From: a virus
Reading direction: 5' to 3' (one strand)
DNA length: 64,000 nucleotides
Virus record (IMG/VR): IMGVR_UViG_3300049734_000086
Location: 1-64,000 of that record
Made by a program: the position numbers and the translations under genes. Positions 1-9,675 of the stretch are shown here, in pieces. The notes under the pieces were generated by a model that was not told the DNA's origin, ran no database searches, and saw only the letters and a list, made by a program, of their open reading frames with translations. The stretch's first letter is position 1. Every line of letters begins with the position of its first letter.

Positions 1-56
1 CGCCACTCATGCATCCCAGGCATGGTGGCGGGCCGACACGTGTACCGAGACTGGGC

Positions 57-308
57 TTACTGGCCGGGCGGGATGCCGGGGATCTCGGAGCCACGGCCCA
101 GGGCGGCCAGATCCCTGGCCTGCTCCAGCTCGTTGCGGTCGATGCGGTCCAGGTAGTCCTCGAAGTTGGATCGGAAGTTGGCCTCCTGCTCGGCGGACCA
201 TTCGAGCTTGGCGGCGAATTTCTGGATGGCGAGATTGACCAGCGACTTGCCGATCTCCGTGCCGTAGGCCTGCTTGGCCAGTTGATAGATGGCGAGTAGT
301 GCGCCCAT
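57..308 (-). CDS. Small helical protein, 83 aa, unknown
   Basis: I do not recognise this protein. It starts at an ATG with a good ribosome site (AAAGGAG about 9 nt upstream) and is predicted mostly helical and charged, with no signal peptide or membrane helix. It is the last complete gene of the leftward virion operon, after the lipoprotein gene. Position suggests a late structural or lysis accessory, but nothing in the sequence fixes a function. Confidence 0.6.
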   Translation of the reverse strand: MGALLAIYQLAKQAYGTEIGKSLVNLAIQKFAAKLEWSAEQEANFRSNFEDYLDRIDRNELEQARDLAALGRGSEIPGIPPGQ

Positions 309-356
309 GTTTGTGTCTGCTCCTTTGCTGTGGATGAACGGGTCAGCGAGCCGTGG

Positions 357-827
357 TCAGTGAGCCGGGACCTGCAGCGCAGGCTGGTAATCGAAGGCCG
401 CGACCGGCTTCCCACTCACCGCCCCGACCCCCACCTTCCCGCCCAGCAGCCGGTACATCTCGGCAACCACCCGGGCGATCTCCAATCCCAGTTTCACGCT
501 CTCGCTCCCCGGCAGCTTCTTGACCTGCTCGGCCAGTCTCCCGGCCGCCGCCACCATCTCGTTGACGTGCTCGATCTTCTTGTCCGCGACCGACTGGTTG
601 AAGGCCGCGCCCACCTTCAGGGCCTCGATCAGACTGGGCCGGATGTCCACGCACACAGTACGAATGGTATCGCTGGCCGGGGCGCTGCAGTACTTCTGCA
701 CCCCGTTGTCGACACTGGCCAGGGCGTCATGCACGGCGTCCTCGGCTGCCGCCAGTTGCGCGGCATTGGTCGACGCACACCCCGAGAGCCCCGCCGCAAG
801 TAGTCCGACGATCAGTACCCTCATCAT
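357..827 (-). CDS. Phage lipoprotein, 156 aa
   Basis: The product starts MMRVLIVGLLAAGLSGCAS, a type II signal peptide with lipobox LSGC, so the mature chain should begin with a lipidated Cys near residue 17. The rest is hydrophilic and helical. The start at 827 has GGAGG 6-8 nt upstream; a longer frame to 989 lies inside the hub gene and is rejected. It follows the tail hub gene. Phage lipoproteins in this place can be outer spanins, superinfection-exclusion or tail-tip lipoproteins; the 140-residue mature chain is long for an Rz1-type o-spanin. A Gram-negative host would fit but is not proven. Confidence 0.75.
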   Translation of the reverse strand: MMRVLIVGLLAAGLSGCASTNAAQLAAAEDAVHDALASVDNGVQKYCSAPASDTIRTVCVDIRPSLIEALKVGAAFNQSVADKKIEHVNEMVAAAGRLAEQVKKLPGSESVKLGLEIARVVAEMYRLLGGKVGVGAVSGKPVAAFDYQPALQVPAH

Positions 828-846
828 TGATGTCCTCCCCCTCTGT

Positions 847-3800
847 TTAGAATCCCGGCCCACCGAATCCAGGCCCCGTGCCCCCGCCCAGTCCCACCGA
901 CAATCCACCCGACACCGACAGCTCCTGCGCCTCCAGGTCCACGTCCACGATCTCCAAGACCGGCCCTTCGAGCCACACATTGTAGTCAAGCGGCTTGATG
1001 ATCAGGTCCCAGACTTCCATCTTGGCGATGGCGGTGGGGTGGAACGACTCGGGATGCACGACCTTGATGACCGAGCCGAGATCGACCGGGTAGAACGTGC
1101 CGTCGTAGGTCTTCCCCAGCCCCTGGATCCGCGTCATGAACCCGATCGCCAGCCGCCCGTCGTTGCTCTGCACCCCCGGCGACACCCCCTGCCAGAACTC
1201 CCGCACTCGTGTGGCCCACTCCTCGTACACCTCTTCATCCCGCAGGACGTAGTTCTCGAAGCTGTGACGGTAGACCCCGTTGACCTGGGCCTGGGCCGCT
1301 GTGTCCTCGTCGACCAGTTGCCCGGAGAGCCAGAGGTGGAGATCGTCGGTCGGGGACCCCTTGGCCACACTGGGGACGTGGCGGTACCCGGCCACGTACT
1401 CGAGCCTGTTCATGTACTGGTTGTGATGCCGGTAGGTCTTGAAGTTCTGATCCCCCTTCAGGATGTCCAGGCCCGCGCGGTACGTGATGTTGGCCGTGGC
1501 CGTGGGGTCGGTGACGTGCAGGGTGATCTGACCATGCCGGTTCTCGCCGATCTTGATGAAGTAGCCCTGGCAGATCTCCCGCAGGTCCTCGATGCCCCGG
1601 CGCTGCCGTCCGTCCCGGCCCAGGACGATGGCGGCCCGGGCGCTGATCGAGGGGTTGACCTCGAAGCCGAAGTCGTGCGCGGCCTCGACACTGTCGGTGT
1701 CGAAGATCGAGTAGTGGCCCTCGGGCCCGTGCCAGATCGGCATGGGTGCGTAGGTGATCCAGTCGGTGGTGCCGGTGATGCAGTTCTGGATGATGAACTG
1801 GATCAGGCGGGCCGGGTTGGTGATGATCTTGCCGGTGCCGTTGGGGTTCTCGGCCAGTCCGTAGACCAGGGCCCCGAGCTGGATGTCCCCGGTGCGGATC
1901 TTCTCCGCGTAGGGGTGCGTGCGGAGGAAGAAGACGATGGTGTAGCGGCGGGGAGATCCGGTCGGGTAGTCGATGTACTGAGTCGCCAGTCCCGTGCCCA
2001 GTCCCCAGTTGTTCTTGAACGGGGCCAGGATCCCACCGGCCAGGGTGCCGTAGGCGGACTCGGGGACCACCAGCCGGACATCGTCGGTGGTGATGGTCGA
2101 GTGGACCGTCCAGACCACACTGCCGTCGGCCACCGTGCCACTGAGAGGCCATGTCGGTTCGGTACTCCCCGTGGTGCCAGCGGTGGTGCAGACGAACATC
2201 CGGCCCATGAAGGTGCGCGGGCGGATCAGGGAGCCGACCGTGATGACCTCGTCCTCTTCCCACGACGGCGGGTTGTAGGTCATGCCCGAGAGCAGCCCGA
2301 TCGCGCCCATCGAGACGAGATAGACATCGAAGTCCAGGTCCACGGCCGCGCCCCCGAATACGTCCTGGAGATTGGCCGGGCCGCCCAGGTACTTCAGATG
2401 CACGGCCCCCTCGGGGTCGTTGGTGAAGTCGCCCAGGACCACCGGGGCGGCCGTGTTCTCCAGGGAGGGGTCCATGGAGGCGAACCCACTGGGCCCGGTG
2501 CGGGAGAGGGCGTAGTTGGGGACCAGGGCCTCGGCGTTGCGGCGGCGGAGGAGATCGCCGAGCTTGGAGCTGACCTTGAGGGTGTAGGTCATGCGGGCCG
2601 TCGGGTCGCCTTCCTTCACGATCCCCACGGCGATGCGCCACGGGTCACCCTCCGCGCGCCGTACCGAGTCGTCCACCCAGTAGCTGAAGACCTCCGCGCC
2701 CTTCAGGGTTCCGGCTAGTGACGCGGCTCTCAAAGCCCCCGAGCGGTCGTCCAGCACGATGTCGTAGGGGAACTCCTCGACCGCCCCTTCCAGGGAGTAC
2801 CGGCGGCGTACGTCCGAGAAGGCCAGAATGGCTGGCGTCTTCTTGCCGTGGAACCAGACATCGCGGTCGTTGAACTGCGCGCGGTAGGCGTACTTCAGCC
2901 AGTCCCCGGTGGTCAGACGGAGATTGATGAACGTGAGCGGGCCATAGATCGGCAGTACCCCATCCTCGGGGTTGTCCCCAGGGTCCACTTCTCCGTCCAA
3001 CTGGGTGCTGATGCCCACGAATTGGACTGTGGCGACACCGGCCGAGGTGAACACGGACTCCGACAGCACATCGACCGAGGCGGTGAGCGCCACGGCCAGG
3101 AAGGGGGTACTGCCACCACCGGGCGGGGTGGTCTTGACCGACCACACGCTGTCGGGGCCGATGGCGACCAGGGGGTTGGCCAGATCGTTGGCGAACAGAC
3201 TGCCGCCGGTAAAGGTGGCCTCGGCGTTGGTGTCCCCGTCCACACGCAAGGTGATGGTGCGGTTGTCGTCGGCGACACTGAGCCGCCCCCGGACGCCCGT
3301 GACGAAGAAGGGGGTGACGCCGCCCAGGTTCGAGAAGTTCGATTCGGTATTGGTCCAGCCCTCGCCGCAGGGCGCGCAGTAGTTCGCCACCACGCCGCTC
3401 GGGTTGGCATCGGGCGTGATGGCGAACACGAACTCCCCATCGGTGTCGGCCAGGAAGGCCAGACCGATGGAGCCCAGGGCGTTGGTGGGCGTCCCGGTCG
3501 GGGTGATCTCGACCGAGAGCAGATCGTCTGGCGCGAGATCGAGCGAGAAGGTGGAGACGGCGGTCGTCTGGGCCGCGCCGCTGATCGTGGCGGTGGTGTC
3601 GGGGGTGCCGCCCGTGCCGTCCTGCTTGACTAAGTTCTTGTACAGAACAGCAATCCATGAGTCACCGGCCCCTGGGGCTTGGTGGACCCGGAACCGAAAC
3701 TTGGTGAGCGTCCCGGCGACCGACCACAGCGCCAGGGCCTTCTGGGCATTGGTGTTCTCGGTCTGCCCTGGCGAGGTCAGCGGGTTGACGTACTGGACCG

Positions 3801-4242
3801 CCACCGTGTTGAGCTGATCGATGTGGCCGCCGTAGATGCTCTCGTTGGCGGTGGCCGATTCGATCTCGATGGAGATGTGCTTCTCGGAGGCGGCAGGGGT
3901 GCCGCCCGAGGTCGACCGCCGGATCGAGATGGTGTCCCCGTCCGAGAACGAAATATCGTTGGAGGTGTCCTCGGCCTCGATGTTGGAGTCGGAGATGGTG
4001 CAGGTCAGCGCCGTGGCCGACCCGTTCTTCATGATGGTGTAGATCGCCGAGATCCCCGAGCCGGGTGCCGTGGTGAGCACGACCTTCAGGTTGCGGATCG
4101 TGACCGTCGAGGCGCAGGTGATCTGATGGCAAACACTGCTGTCGAGACTGGACCACGGGTTCAGACCACCGCCCATCGGGTTGTGGAACCGATCGCCCGT
4201 GTTATTGAGCGAGACCGTGCGCTTGACGCAGACCTGCTTCAT
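847..4242 (-). CDS. Tail hub / tail-tip protein, 1131 aa
   Basis: Very large beta-rich virion protein at the end of the tail module. The N-terminal ~450 residues are Thr/Ser/Gly-rich repeats of beta-strand character. The middle and C-terminal parts contain Tyr/Trp-rich blocks. Near the C-terminus the block FYPVDLGSVIKVVHP resembles hub proteins that line the tail tip. It ends in a Gly-rich tail. The ATG at 4242 lies one base past the stop of the upstream distal-tail gene (TGAGATG), which decides the start over an upstream frame. Position after tape measure and distal-tail genes is that of hub or host-recognition proteins. Hub versus receptor binding cannot be separated by eye. Confidence 0.65.
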   Translation of the reverse strand: MKQVCVKRTVSLNNTGDRFHNPMGGGLNPWSSLDSSVCHQITCASTVTIRNLKVVLTTAPGSGISAIYTIMKNGSATALTCTISDSNIEAEDTSNDISFSDGDTISIRRSTSGGTPAASEKHISIEIESATANESIYGGHIDQLNTVAVQYVNPLTSPGQTENTNAQKALALWSVAGTLTKFRFRVHQAPGAGDSWIAVLYKNLVKQDGTGGTPDTTATISGAAQTTAVSTFSLDLAPDDLLSVEITPTGTPTNALGSIGLAFLADTDGEFVFAITPDANPSGVVANYCAPCGEGWTNTESNFSNLGGVTPFFVTGVRGRLSVADDNRTITLRVDGDTNAEATFTGGSLFANDLANPLVAIGPDSVWSVKTTPPGGGSTPFLAVALTASVDVLSESVFTSAGVATVQFVGISTQLDGEVDPGDNPEDGVLPIYGPLTFINLRLTTGDWLKYAYRAQFNDRDVWFHGKKTPAILAFSDVRRRYSLEGAVEEFPYDIVLDDRSGALRAASLAGTLKGAEVFSYWVDDSVRRAEGDPWRIAVGIVKEGDPTARMTYTLKVSSKLGDLLRRRNAEALVPNYALSRTGPSGFASMDPSLENTAAPVVLGDFTNDPEGAVHLKYLGGPANLQDVFGGAAVDLDFDVYLVSMGAIGLLSGMTYNPPSWEEDEVITVGSLIRPRTFMGRMFVCTTAGTTGSTEPTWPLSGTVADGSVVWTVHSTITTDDVRLVVPESAYGTLAGGILAPFKNNWGLGTGLATQYIDYPTGSPRRYTIVFFLRTHPYAEKIRTGDIQLGALVYGLAENPNGTGKIITNPARLIQFIIQNCITGTTDWITYAPMPIWHGPEGHYSIFDTDSVEAAHDFGFEVNPSISARAAIVLGRDGRQRRGIEDLREICQGYFIKIGENRHGQITLHVTDPTATANITYRAGLDILKGDQNFKTYRHHNQYMNRLEYVAGYRHVPSVAKGSPTDDLHLWLSGQLVDEDTAAQAQVNGVYRHSFENYVLRDEEVYEEWATRVREFWQGVSPGVQSNDGRLAIGFMTRIQGLGKTYDGTFYPVDLGSVIKVVHPESFHPTAIAKMEVWDLIIKPLDYNVWLEGPVLEIVDVDLEAQELSVSGGLSVGLGGGTGPGFGGPGF

Positions 4243-4243
4243 C

Positions 4244-5032
4244 TCAGTCGAGGACCAAGCCCATGGAGAGTTCCGCCACGGCAAAGATGACGGAGAGAAC
4301 GTTGCCAGTCGCGTTCTTCTGCTGCCACTTCAGCGAGGTGTGATCGACCTTCGCGTACCAGCAGTCGTTGACGGTGATGTCGGGGACGAACATGAACGGC
4401 TTGTTGATGCCGTGGCTGGACATCATCACGGCCTGGGCGATCAGGCGGTCGGCTTCACGCGCGAACAGCCCCCCGGCCCGCCGGAGACGGATGCCCCGGT
4501 CGTAGGTGAGGTCGAGTTCCAGGTAGGTCCGCTCGGCATTGTTGGGCCACTCGATCTCGTACTCCACCGCCCCCTGCTTCCCCACCTGCCAGCGCACGGT
4601 GTAGACCGCCGTGGGGAGACAGACGCGACCAATGGCGGGTGGCCCACTGCCGCCTTGAATGGCGATGGCGTGGTTGCTGGCGTTGAGCCCGGCGGTGAGG
4701 CGCAGGTCGAAGAAGACGTTGGTACATTGATCGTCGGCGCTGCGGGCCGGGATGGTCAGGGATTGGGTCCCACCCCCACCGCCCACGGCCACCAGTTGTA
4801 CGGCGCGGCCGGGCAGGTTGTGATTCATGATGCCCACAATGAGGGGTGTCCCGCCGCCGTGCGAGATGGTCAGGTCGGCGGTGGCGGCCCCCGCCTTGGT
4901 GACGTTCTGCGGGTTGAAGTCGGTCACATTCTCGGCGGCGTACTCCGGGTCGGCGTTGGGCACGTCCCAGGTGGCTGTGGAGCCGTTGACCAAGTCGTCG
5001 TCGGCCAGGGTGATCAGACAGGTCTTGGCCAT
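4244..5032 (-). CDS. Distal tail / upper baseplate-type protein, 262 aa
   Basis: Beta-rich protein without signal peptide, lying two bases after the tape-measure stop and just before the hub gene. This is the usual slot of the distal tail protein that caps the tube and anchors the hub. It starts MAKTCLITLADDDLVNGS and contains repeated strand-rich stretches; the C-terminal third reads like a galectin/hub-binding fold (TYLELDLTYDRGIRL). The family assignment is from gene order and character, not a specific motif. Confidence 0.55.
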   Translation of the reverse strand: MAKTCLITLADDDLVNGSTATWDVPNADPEYAAENVTDFNPQNVTKAGAATADLTISHGGGTPLIVGIMNHNLPGRAVQLVAVGGGGGTQSLTIPARSADDQCTNVFFDLRLTAGLNASNHAIAIQGGSGPPAIGRVCLPTAVYTVRWQVGKQGAVEYEIEWPNNAERTYLELDLTYDRGIRLRRAGGLFAREADRLIAQAVMMSSHGINKPFMFVPDITVNDCWYAKVDHTSLKWQQKNATGNVLSVIFAVAELSMGLVLD

Positions 5033-5034
5033 GG

Positions 5035-8000
5035 CTAGGCGCTCCCCTTACCCGACGGCACACCGTTCAAGGCTTTGGCGACAGCGTCGATGACAGTGGT
5101 CTGCAGGCCGTTCTCGTCGCGGTCGAACTGGCCCGGGAACTCGGTACGGATGATGTCCATGACTTTGATCTTGGTGCCGGTGTCGACACTCTCCCCGGTG
5201 ACGACCACGACGGCGACGTTGTTGGTAGTCTTGCCTCCTGGGCCTCCAGGCGAGGTGATGGGGCCGCCGGTCCCAGGGCCGACCCCCGCGCCGGAGAGCG
5301 CCGAGCCGCCGCCGAACACCGGCATCAGGCCGTTGCGGGGCGTGAGGATCGAGGCGGAGAACGGGCTGAACTCCGGCGGGACGAACACGCCAGGACCCGT
5401 GTCGGGCAACCGGCGGTCGAGCACCCAGTTGCGGGTCGGGTCCGGCACTTCATCTGGGATCGAGCGGATCCGCCGAATCAGGTCCAGCACCGCATCGCCG
5501 GTATCGTGAATGGCCTGGGTCGTGGCGTCCGCGCCCCGTGGCCCGCTGATCTTCCACTGGTCCAGGGCCTCGGACGACTCCGCAATGAGCTGCGTATTCG
5601 CGTCGAGCGGGGTGCCCAGACTGGTCGCGTTGGCCCTGACCGCCTGGAGGGTGGACTGGAACCCCTCGACCTGTCCCTGGAGGCCCGCGATCACCCGGTC
5701 GGGGTTACCCTCGATGTCGACGGCCAGGGTGGTCGTGACTGAGGAGGGCAGGCTGCTCAGGGCGGTGGTGGCCAGATCGACGGCGGGCGCGGCACGAGTG
5801 GCGGCCGTGGTGGCCAGACTGTTCAGGGCATCTTCGGTCGCCCCGACCTGGGCCGCCGTCTCGCTCCAGGCGGCTGCGGCTTGGTTCGCCGCCGCTGTCG
5901 TGTGCTGGATGTCTCCAGGCCCGGGGAATGGCTGGGTCCCGGTGCCCTGGTCCGGGAGCCTCCGGTCGATGTCCCAGTTGCGGGTCGGGTCGGGGATCTC
6001 GTCCGGGATGCCTTTGAGCTGCCGGATCAGCGCCTTGATCGCCTCCACCATGTCGTTGATGCCGTTCCGCATCTCCTCGAACACGGTCGGGCCCTTGTCC
6101 TGCCAGATGCCCAGTTCCTTCGACTGCGCGATCATCTCGGCCGTCACCGGGTCCAGGGCCACGCCCAGATCCTTCGCCCGCTTCTCGGCCTCGTGCAGGT
6201 AGTCCTGCATCGGCATCAGGGCCGCCCGCTGATCGCCGCCAAGCTGCGCGACCTCGCCCTGGATCCGGCGGAACATATTGATGCCGGTGCGCTCCATGGC
6301 GCGGAAGGTGTCGACGTTCTGGTCGTTCATGTTGCCCAGGGCGATGAACGACTGGGTCAGGCCGGTGACTCCGTTGATGACCGACGGGATGCGGGTCAGC
6401 AGGTCGGACTGCATGACCAGACTCTTCAGCCCGGTGTCCTCGATGTTGATGCCGAGGTCCTTGTAGGCCTGCGAGATCTTCTGCAGCGCCGGTTGCGAGG
6501 CGGCCAGGGCCTCGTTGAAGGACAGGCCCGCGTTAAGGGCAGCGTTGAAGGTGCCGACGGCGATCACGCCCAGGTCGGCCAGTTCCTGCTTGGCACCCTC
6601 GGCGGCGTCGGCTTGGTCTTCCAGCGCCCGGGTCAGGGCGTCCTGATCGCCGCCCGACCGACTCAGCTCGCGGACCTTCTCCCCGAGGTCGTGCCACTTC
6701 TTGAACTGCTCGTCCAGGGCCCCGACGATGGCGTTGGACCCGGCGATGGCGGTGGAGGCTTGGTTCTTCAGCGCCTCGGTAATGGCCTTGGATTCGATCC
6801 CGGCCTCCCGCGCCATCTGCACGACTTCCTTCAGCCCCTCGACCCAGTGCCCCGCCGCGTCGACGCCGTGCTCGAACGCCTCGCCCCACACATCGTCGAT
6901 GAGCCGCCCGGCGGTCGCGACATCGATCTCCTTCTTCTCCAGCATGACGAACACGTCGAGAAGGTTGCGCCACGCTTCGACGTGTGGAGGGACCTGGGAC
7001 AGGACCTTCTGGATCTCCGCCATCGCCTCGGCGACACGCTTGGGGTTGTCGGTGTCCCACAGCTTTTGCACCACGGCTTCGGCCTCGGCGGCGGAGCGGC
7101 CGGTGGCGAGGTAGGCGTCACGCACGGCGATGAGGGTGCCCTTCCACCGCTCGTTCCCGGCTTCGAGCCTCTGCGTGAACCCGAGGGTGCCAATGAGCTG
7201 GTCCTGGTACTTCTCGCTCTCCTCCCGTGCCTTCTTGACCGCCTCACTGACCCCGAAGAAGTGCTTGGCCAGCATGAACACGCCGACTCCGGCCAGCCCG
7301 ATGCCTGCCGTGGCAGCACTGAGTCCGACCGCGCCCAGGGTGGTCGAGGCCATGGCCTTGCCGAATGCCGTGGTGGCCAGAGCAGCCCCGCCAATGGTGG
7401 AGACCGTGGAGCCGATCGCCGCACCCCACTGGCCCGCCGCCGCCCCACCCACAGCCGCTGCCGCTGCCGCCCCGGCGCTCACGGCCTTGAAGGCGTTCTT
7501 GATGGCCTCGGTGGCCTTGAGGAGCGGTTTGGCGATGGCGTCGGCGATCTGCATCCCGATAGCGGCGAAGGCCCCACCGACCCCACCGCCTCCGGTGAAG
7601 GCCTGGGAGAACAGATCGGGCAGGTCGGTGAGGAGTCCCTTGAGGTTGGCGCGGATCTGCTCGCCGGTCTCGTTCTTCTTTCCGCTCGTGGCGGTGTTCT
7701 GGAACAGGAACTTCTGGGCGGCCTCGTCGGCGGCAATCAACGCCTGCTCGGCCACGAAGGCCTGCTCGGCGATGGCCATGATCCTCCGCTCGGTGCCCGC
7801 CGGGTCGTCCTTGTGGCCCAGCATCGCCAGGGCGATCTCGGCCTGGGCCACGCGACGGAGCTGGAGGATCTTGAAGTTCGCCTCCGACATCGACTGCTGC
7901 ATGGCCTCGTCGGACATCGTGCGCTCGATGTCGCGGACACGGAGGGCGTTGGCGATGATGGCCTCGCCGATGCGCTTGGTCTGGACTTCCAGTTCCGCCG

Positions 8001-9633
8001 TGAACTCCTTCCAGGTCGCGGCCCCCTTGACCAGATCGCGGTTCAGCTTCTCGATCTCCAGCTTGTCCATCGCCGCCGCGATTTCCAGGAAGATAGGCGG
8101 GATCGCGGCCCCGGCGATCTGCAGGTCGATGATGGCCTGCTTGACCTTGGAGCCGAACTCCGCAATCAACTGCGACTGGGTCATGAACCCCTTGGCGGCG
8201 GTGAGTTCCTTCTCCAGCTCCTTGGTCTTCTCCAGCAACTTCTGCGTCGAGTCCGTCTGCTGGTTCTGGGTATCGGTGACGGTACGGCCCGCATTGCCAT
8301 ACTCCATCGTCTTGCCGCGTGTGGCTTCGAGACTGACCGCCAGGGCATCGAGCTTGATGGCCCCCGACTGCAAGGCGTTCCCCCACCGGGCCTGCCGTTC
8401 GAGATCGGAGTTGGTCGCCTCGGACAGGCTGTTGTAGGCCTTCTCCAGGTTCTCGACGAACCGGGCGGTGTCCTCCATCGCCTGCCGACGGGCCGGGAGC
8501 CACGCCGCCGGGTTGGTGAACTGGGTCCATCGATCAAAGGCCAGTAAGGCTCGGAGGGTCATGGCCGCGAGGTTGATGAACCCCCCGGCCAGCTCCTGGA
8601 TCACGATCTTGACGGCGTGTGCGCCCACCTGGACCAGATCGAGCCCGCGCAGGAACCCGGCCAGGGCTTTGACGATCTGAATGACCGCATCGGAGACGAA
8701 CAGGAACGCCGCCCCGTTGTCGGACAGACTGGTCGTCATGTCCTGCAGCATGTCGGTGACGAACCGCATGGCCTCGCCGACCGTCTTGTTCTCGGTGATC
8801 GCCGCGCCCCAGGTGCCGAGCAGATTGTTGTAGACCGTCTGCAGACGGGTGAGGTTGCCCTGATAGGTCTGACTGACCCGAGAGGCGTCTCCGGTGAAGG
8901 CGATGGTCTCCTTGAGGATGCCGTTGTAGAGCGCCAGTCTGACCTTGGCGTCCGACTGCACCTTCGACAGGTCCGACGCCTTGAACCCCGCCTCGACCAG
9001 GATGTTGGAGAGGTTCTTGGTGACACCGACGTTGTCGACCATCATCGACAACTGGTTCTTGAGGCCCTGCGTGGCCCCGACGATGGACTCCCCGAAGGCC
9101 AGGGTCCCCTGCCGTCCGAACGCCGCAGCGTCCTTGAAGGCCAGCATCAGGTTGGTGGCTTGGTCGAGATTGAAGCGGGTGCCGAGCAGGTTCTTGAGCC
9201 CTTCGGCTGCTTGCCCGACCGTCATCAGACCATCGGCGGCCAGACTCTTGGCGGCTTTCTTCGCCGCATCCGCATCGACCCCGAACGCCCGGGCCACCGA
9301 GCTGAGGCCCAGCATGGCGTTGGTGGTCTTGATGGACTGGTCGATGGCCGTGGAGAAGGCGTCACGGGCCAGACTGAAGATCCCCGTGGCCAGTCGGCCG
9401 ATCACCCCGGCGAGGATCTGCCCGGCCGCGACCCCGCCCGTGATCATGGCGAACATGCGACCGCCCGACCCGGTGGCCCGTTCCAGGGCCAGTTGCAGCC
9501 GGGTCATCGCAGGCGTCACCTTGGTGTCGGAGGTGTTGCCGACCCGCTCAACCGCTTTGTCGAGATCGACGAACTTGGCCTTCGCGCCCTTGTCGTCGAA
9601 CTCGACCTCGATATAGATTTTGCGGTCAGCCAC
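5035..9633 (-). CDS. Tape measure protein, 1532 aa
   Basis: Sets the length of the non-contractile tail and helps DNA ejection. It is the longest gene. It starts MADRKIYIEVEFDDKG and is mainly long alpha-helical, Ala-rich stretches. A hydrophobic block at about residues 690-790 (rich in AAAAAVGGAAAG, then STIGGAALATTAFGKAM and VGLSAATAGIGLAGVGVFML) gives the membrane-inserting segment typical of the family. At ~0.15 nm per residue a tail of about 230 nm is expected. The C-terminal quarter has a tandem duplication of ~95 residues, each copy ending in PDPTRNW and RRLPD (near residues 1210 and 1390). It follows the frameshifted chaperones, as is standard. Confidence 0.93.
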   Translation of the reverse strand: MADRKIYIEVEFDDKGAKAKFVDLDKAVERVGNTSDTKVTPAMTRLQLALERATGSGGRMFAMITGGVAAGQILAGVIGRLATGIFSLARDAFSTAIDQSIKTTNAMLGLSSVARAFGVDADAAKKAAKSLAADGLMTVGQAAEGLKNLLGTRFNLDQATNLMLAFKDAAAFGRQGTLAFGESIVGATQGLKNQLSMMVDNVGVTKNLSNILVEAGFKASDLSKVQSDAKVRLALYNGILKETIAFTGDASRVSQTYQGNLTRLQTVYNNLLGTWGAAITENKTVGEAMRFVTDMLQDMTTSLSDNGAAFLFVSDAVIQIVKALAGFLRGLDLVQVGAHAVKIVIQELAGGFINLAAMTLRALLAFDRWTQFTNPAAWLPARRQAMEDTARFVENLEKAYNSLSEATNSDLERQARWGNALQSGAIKLDALAVSLEATRGKTMEYGNAGRTVTDTQNQQTDSTQKLLEKTKELEKELTAAKGFMTQSQLIAEFGSKVKQAIIDLQIAGAAIPPIFLEIAAAMDKLEIEKLNRDLVKGAATWKEFTAELEVQTKRIGEAIIANALRVRDIERTMSDEAMQQSMSEANFKILQLRRVAQAEIALAMLGHKDDPAGTERRIMAIAEQAFVAEQALIAADEAAQKFLFQNTATSGKKNETGEQIRANLKGLLTDLPDLFSQAFTGGGGVGGAFAAIGMQIADAIAKPLLKATEAIKNAFKAVSAGAAAAAAVGGAAAGQWGAAIGSTVSTIGGAALATTAFGKAMASTTLGAVGLSAATAGIGLAGVGVFMLAKHFFGVSEAVKKAREESEKYQDQLIGTLGFTQRLEAGNERWKGTLIAVRDAYLATGRSAAEAEAVVQKLWDTDNPKRVAEAMAEIQKVLSQVPPHVEAWRNLLDVFVMLEKKEIDVATAGRLIDDVWGEAFEHGVDAAGHWVEGLKEVVQMAREAGIESKAITEALKNQASTAIAGSNAIVGALDEQFKKWHDLGEKVRELSRSGGDQDALTRALEDQADAAEGAKQELADLGVIAVGTFNAALNAGLSFNEALAASQPALQKISQAYKDLGINIEDTGLKSLVMQSDLLTRIPSVINGVTGLTQSFIALGNMNDQNVDTFRAMERTGINMFRRIQGEVAQLGGDQRAALMPMQDYLHEAEKRAKDLGVALDPVTAEMIAQSKELGIWQDKGPTVFEEMRNGINDMVEAIKALIRQLKGIPDEIPDPTRNWDIDRRLPDQGTGTQPFPGPGDIQHTTAAANQAAAAWSETAAQVGATEDALNSLATTAATRAAPAVDLATTALSSLPSSVTTTLAVDIEGNPDRVIAGLQGQVEGFQSTLQAVRANATSLGTPLDANTQLIAESSEALDQWKISGPRGADATTQAIHDTGDAVLDLIRRIRSIPDEVPDPTRNWVLDRRLPDTGPGVFVPPEFSPFSASILTPRNGLMPVFGGGSALSGAGVGPGTGGPITSPGGPGGKTTNNVAVVVVTGESVDTGTKIKVMDIIRTEFPGQFDRDENGLQTTVIDAVAKALNGVPSGKGSA

Positions 9634-9675
9634 GGGGGCCCTCCGACGCCGAGTTAGACGACTGGCCGTATTGGC

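Noticed and set aside
1-23. Start of a further leftward gene (ATG at 23)
   Set aside because: Only a few codons are in the window and there is no ribosome site; not enough to support a gene.
520-2718. Long open frame on the plus strand opposite the tail hub gene
   Set aside because: High-GC genomes give long antisense frames; it lacks a ribosome site and its protein is low-complexity Asp/Gly/Val.
5881-8547. 888-codon open frame opposite the tape measure
   Set aside because: Mirror of a Ala/Leu-rich coding strand; no ribosome site or domain.
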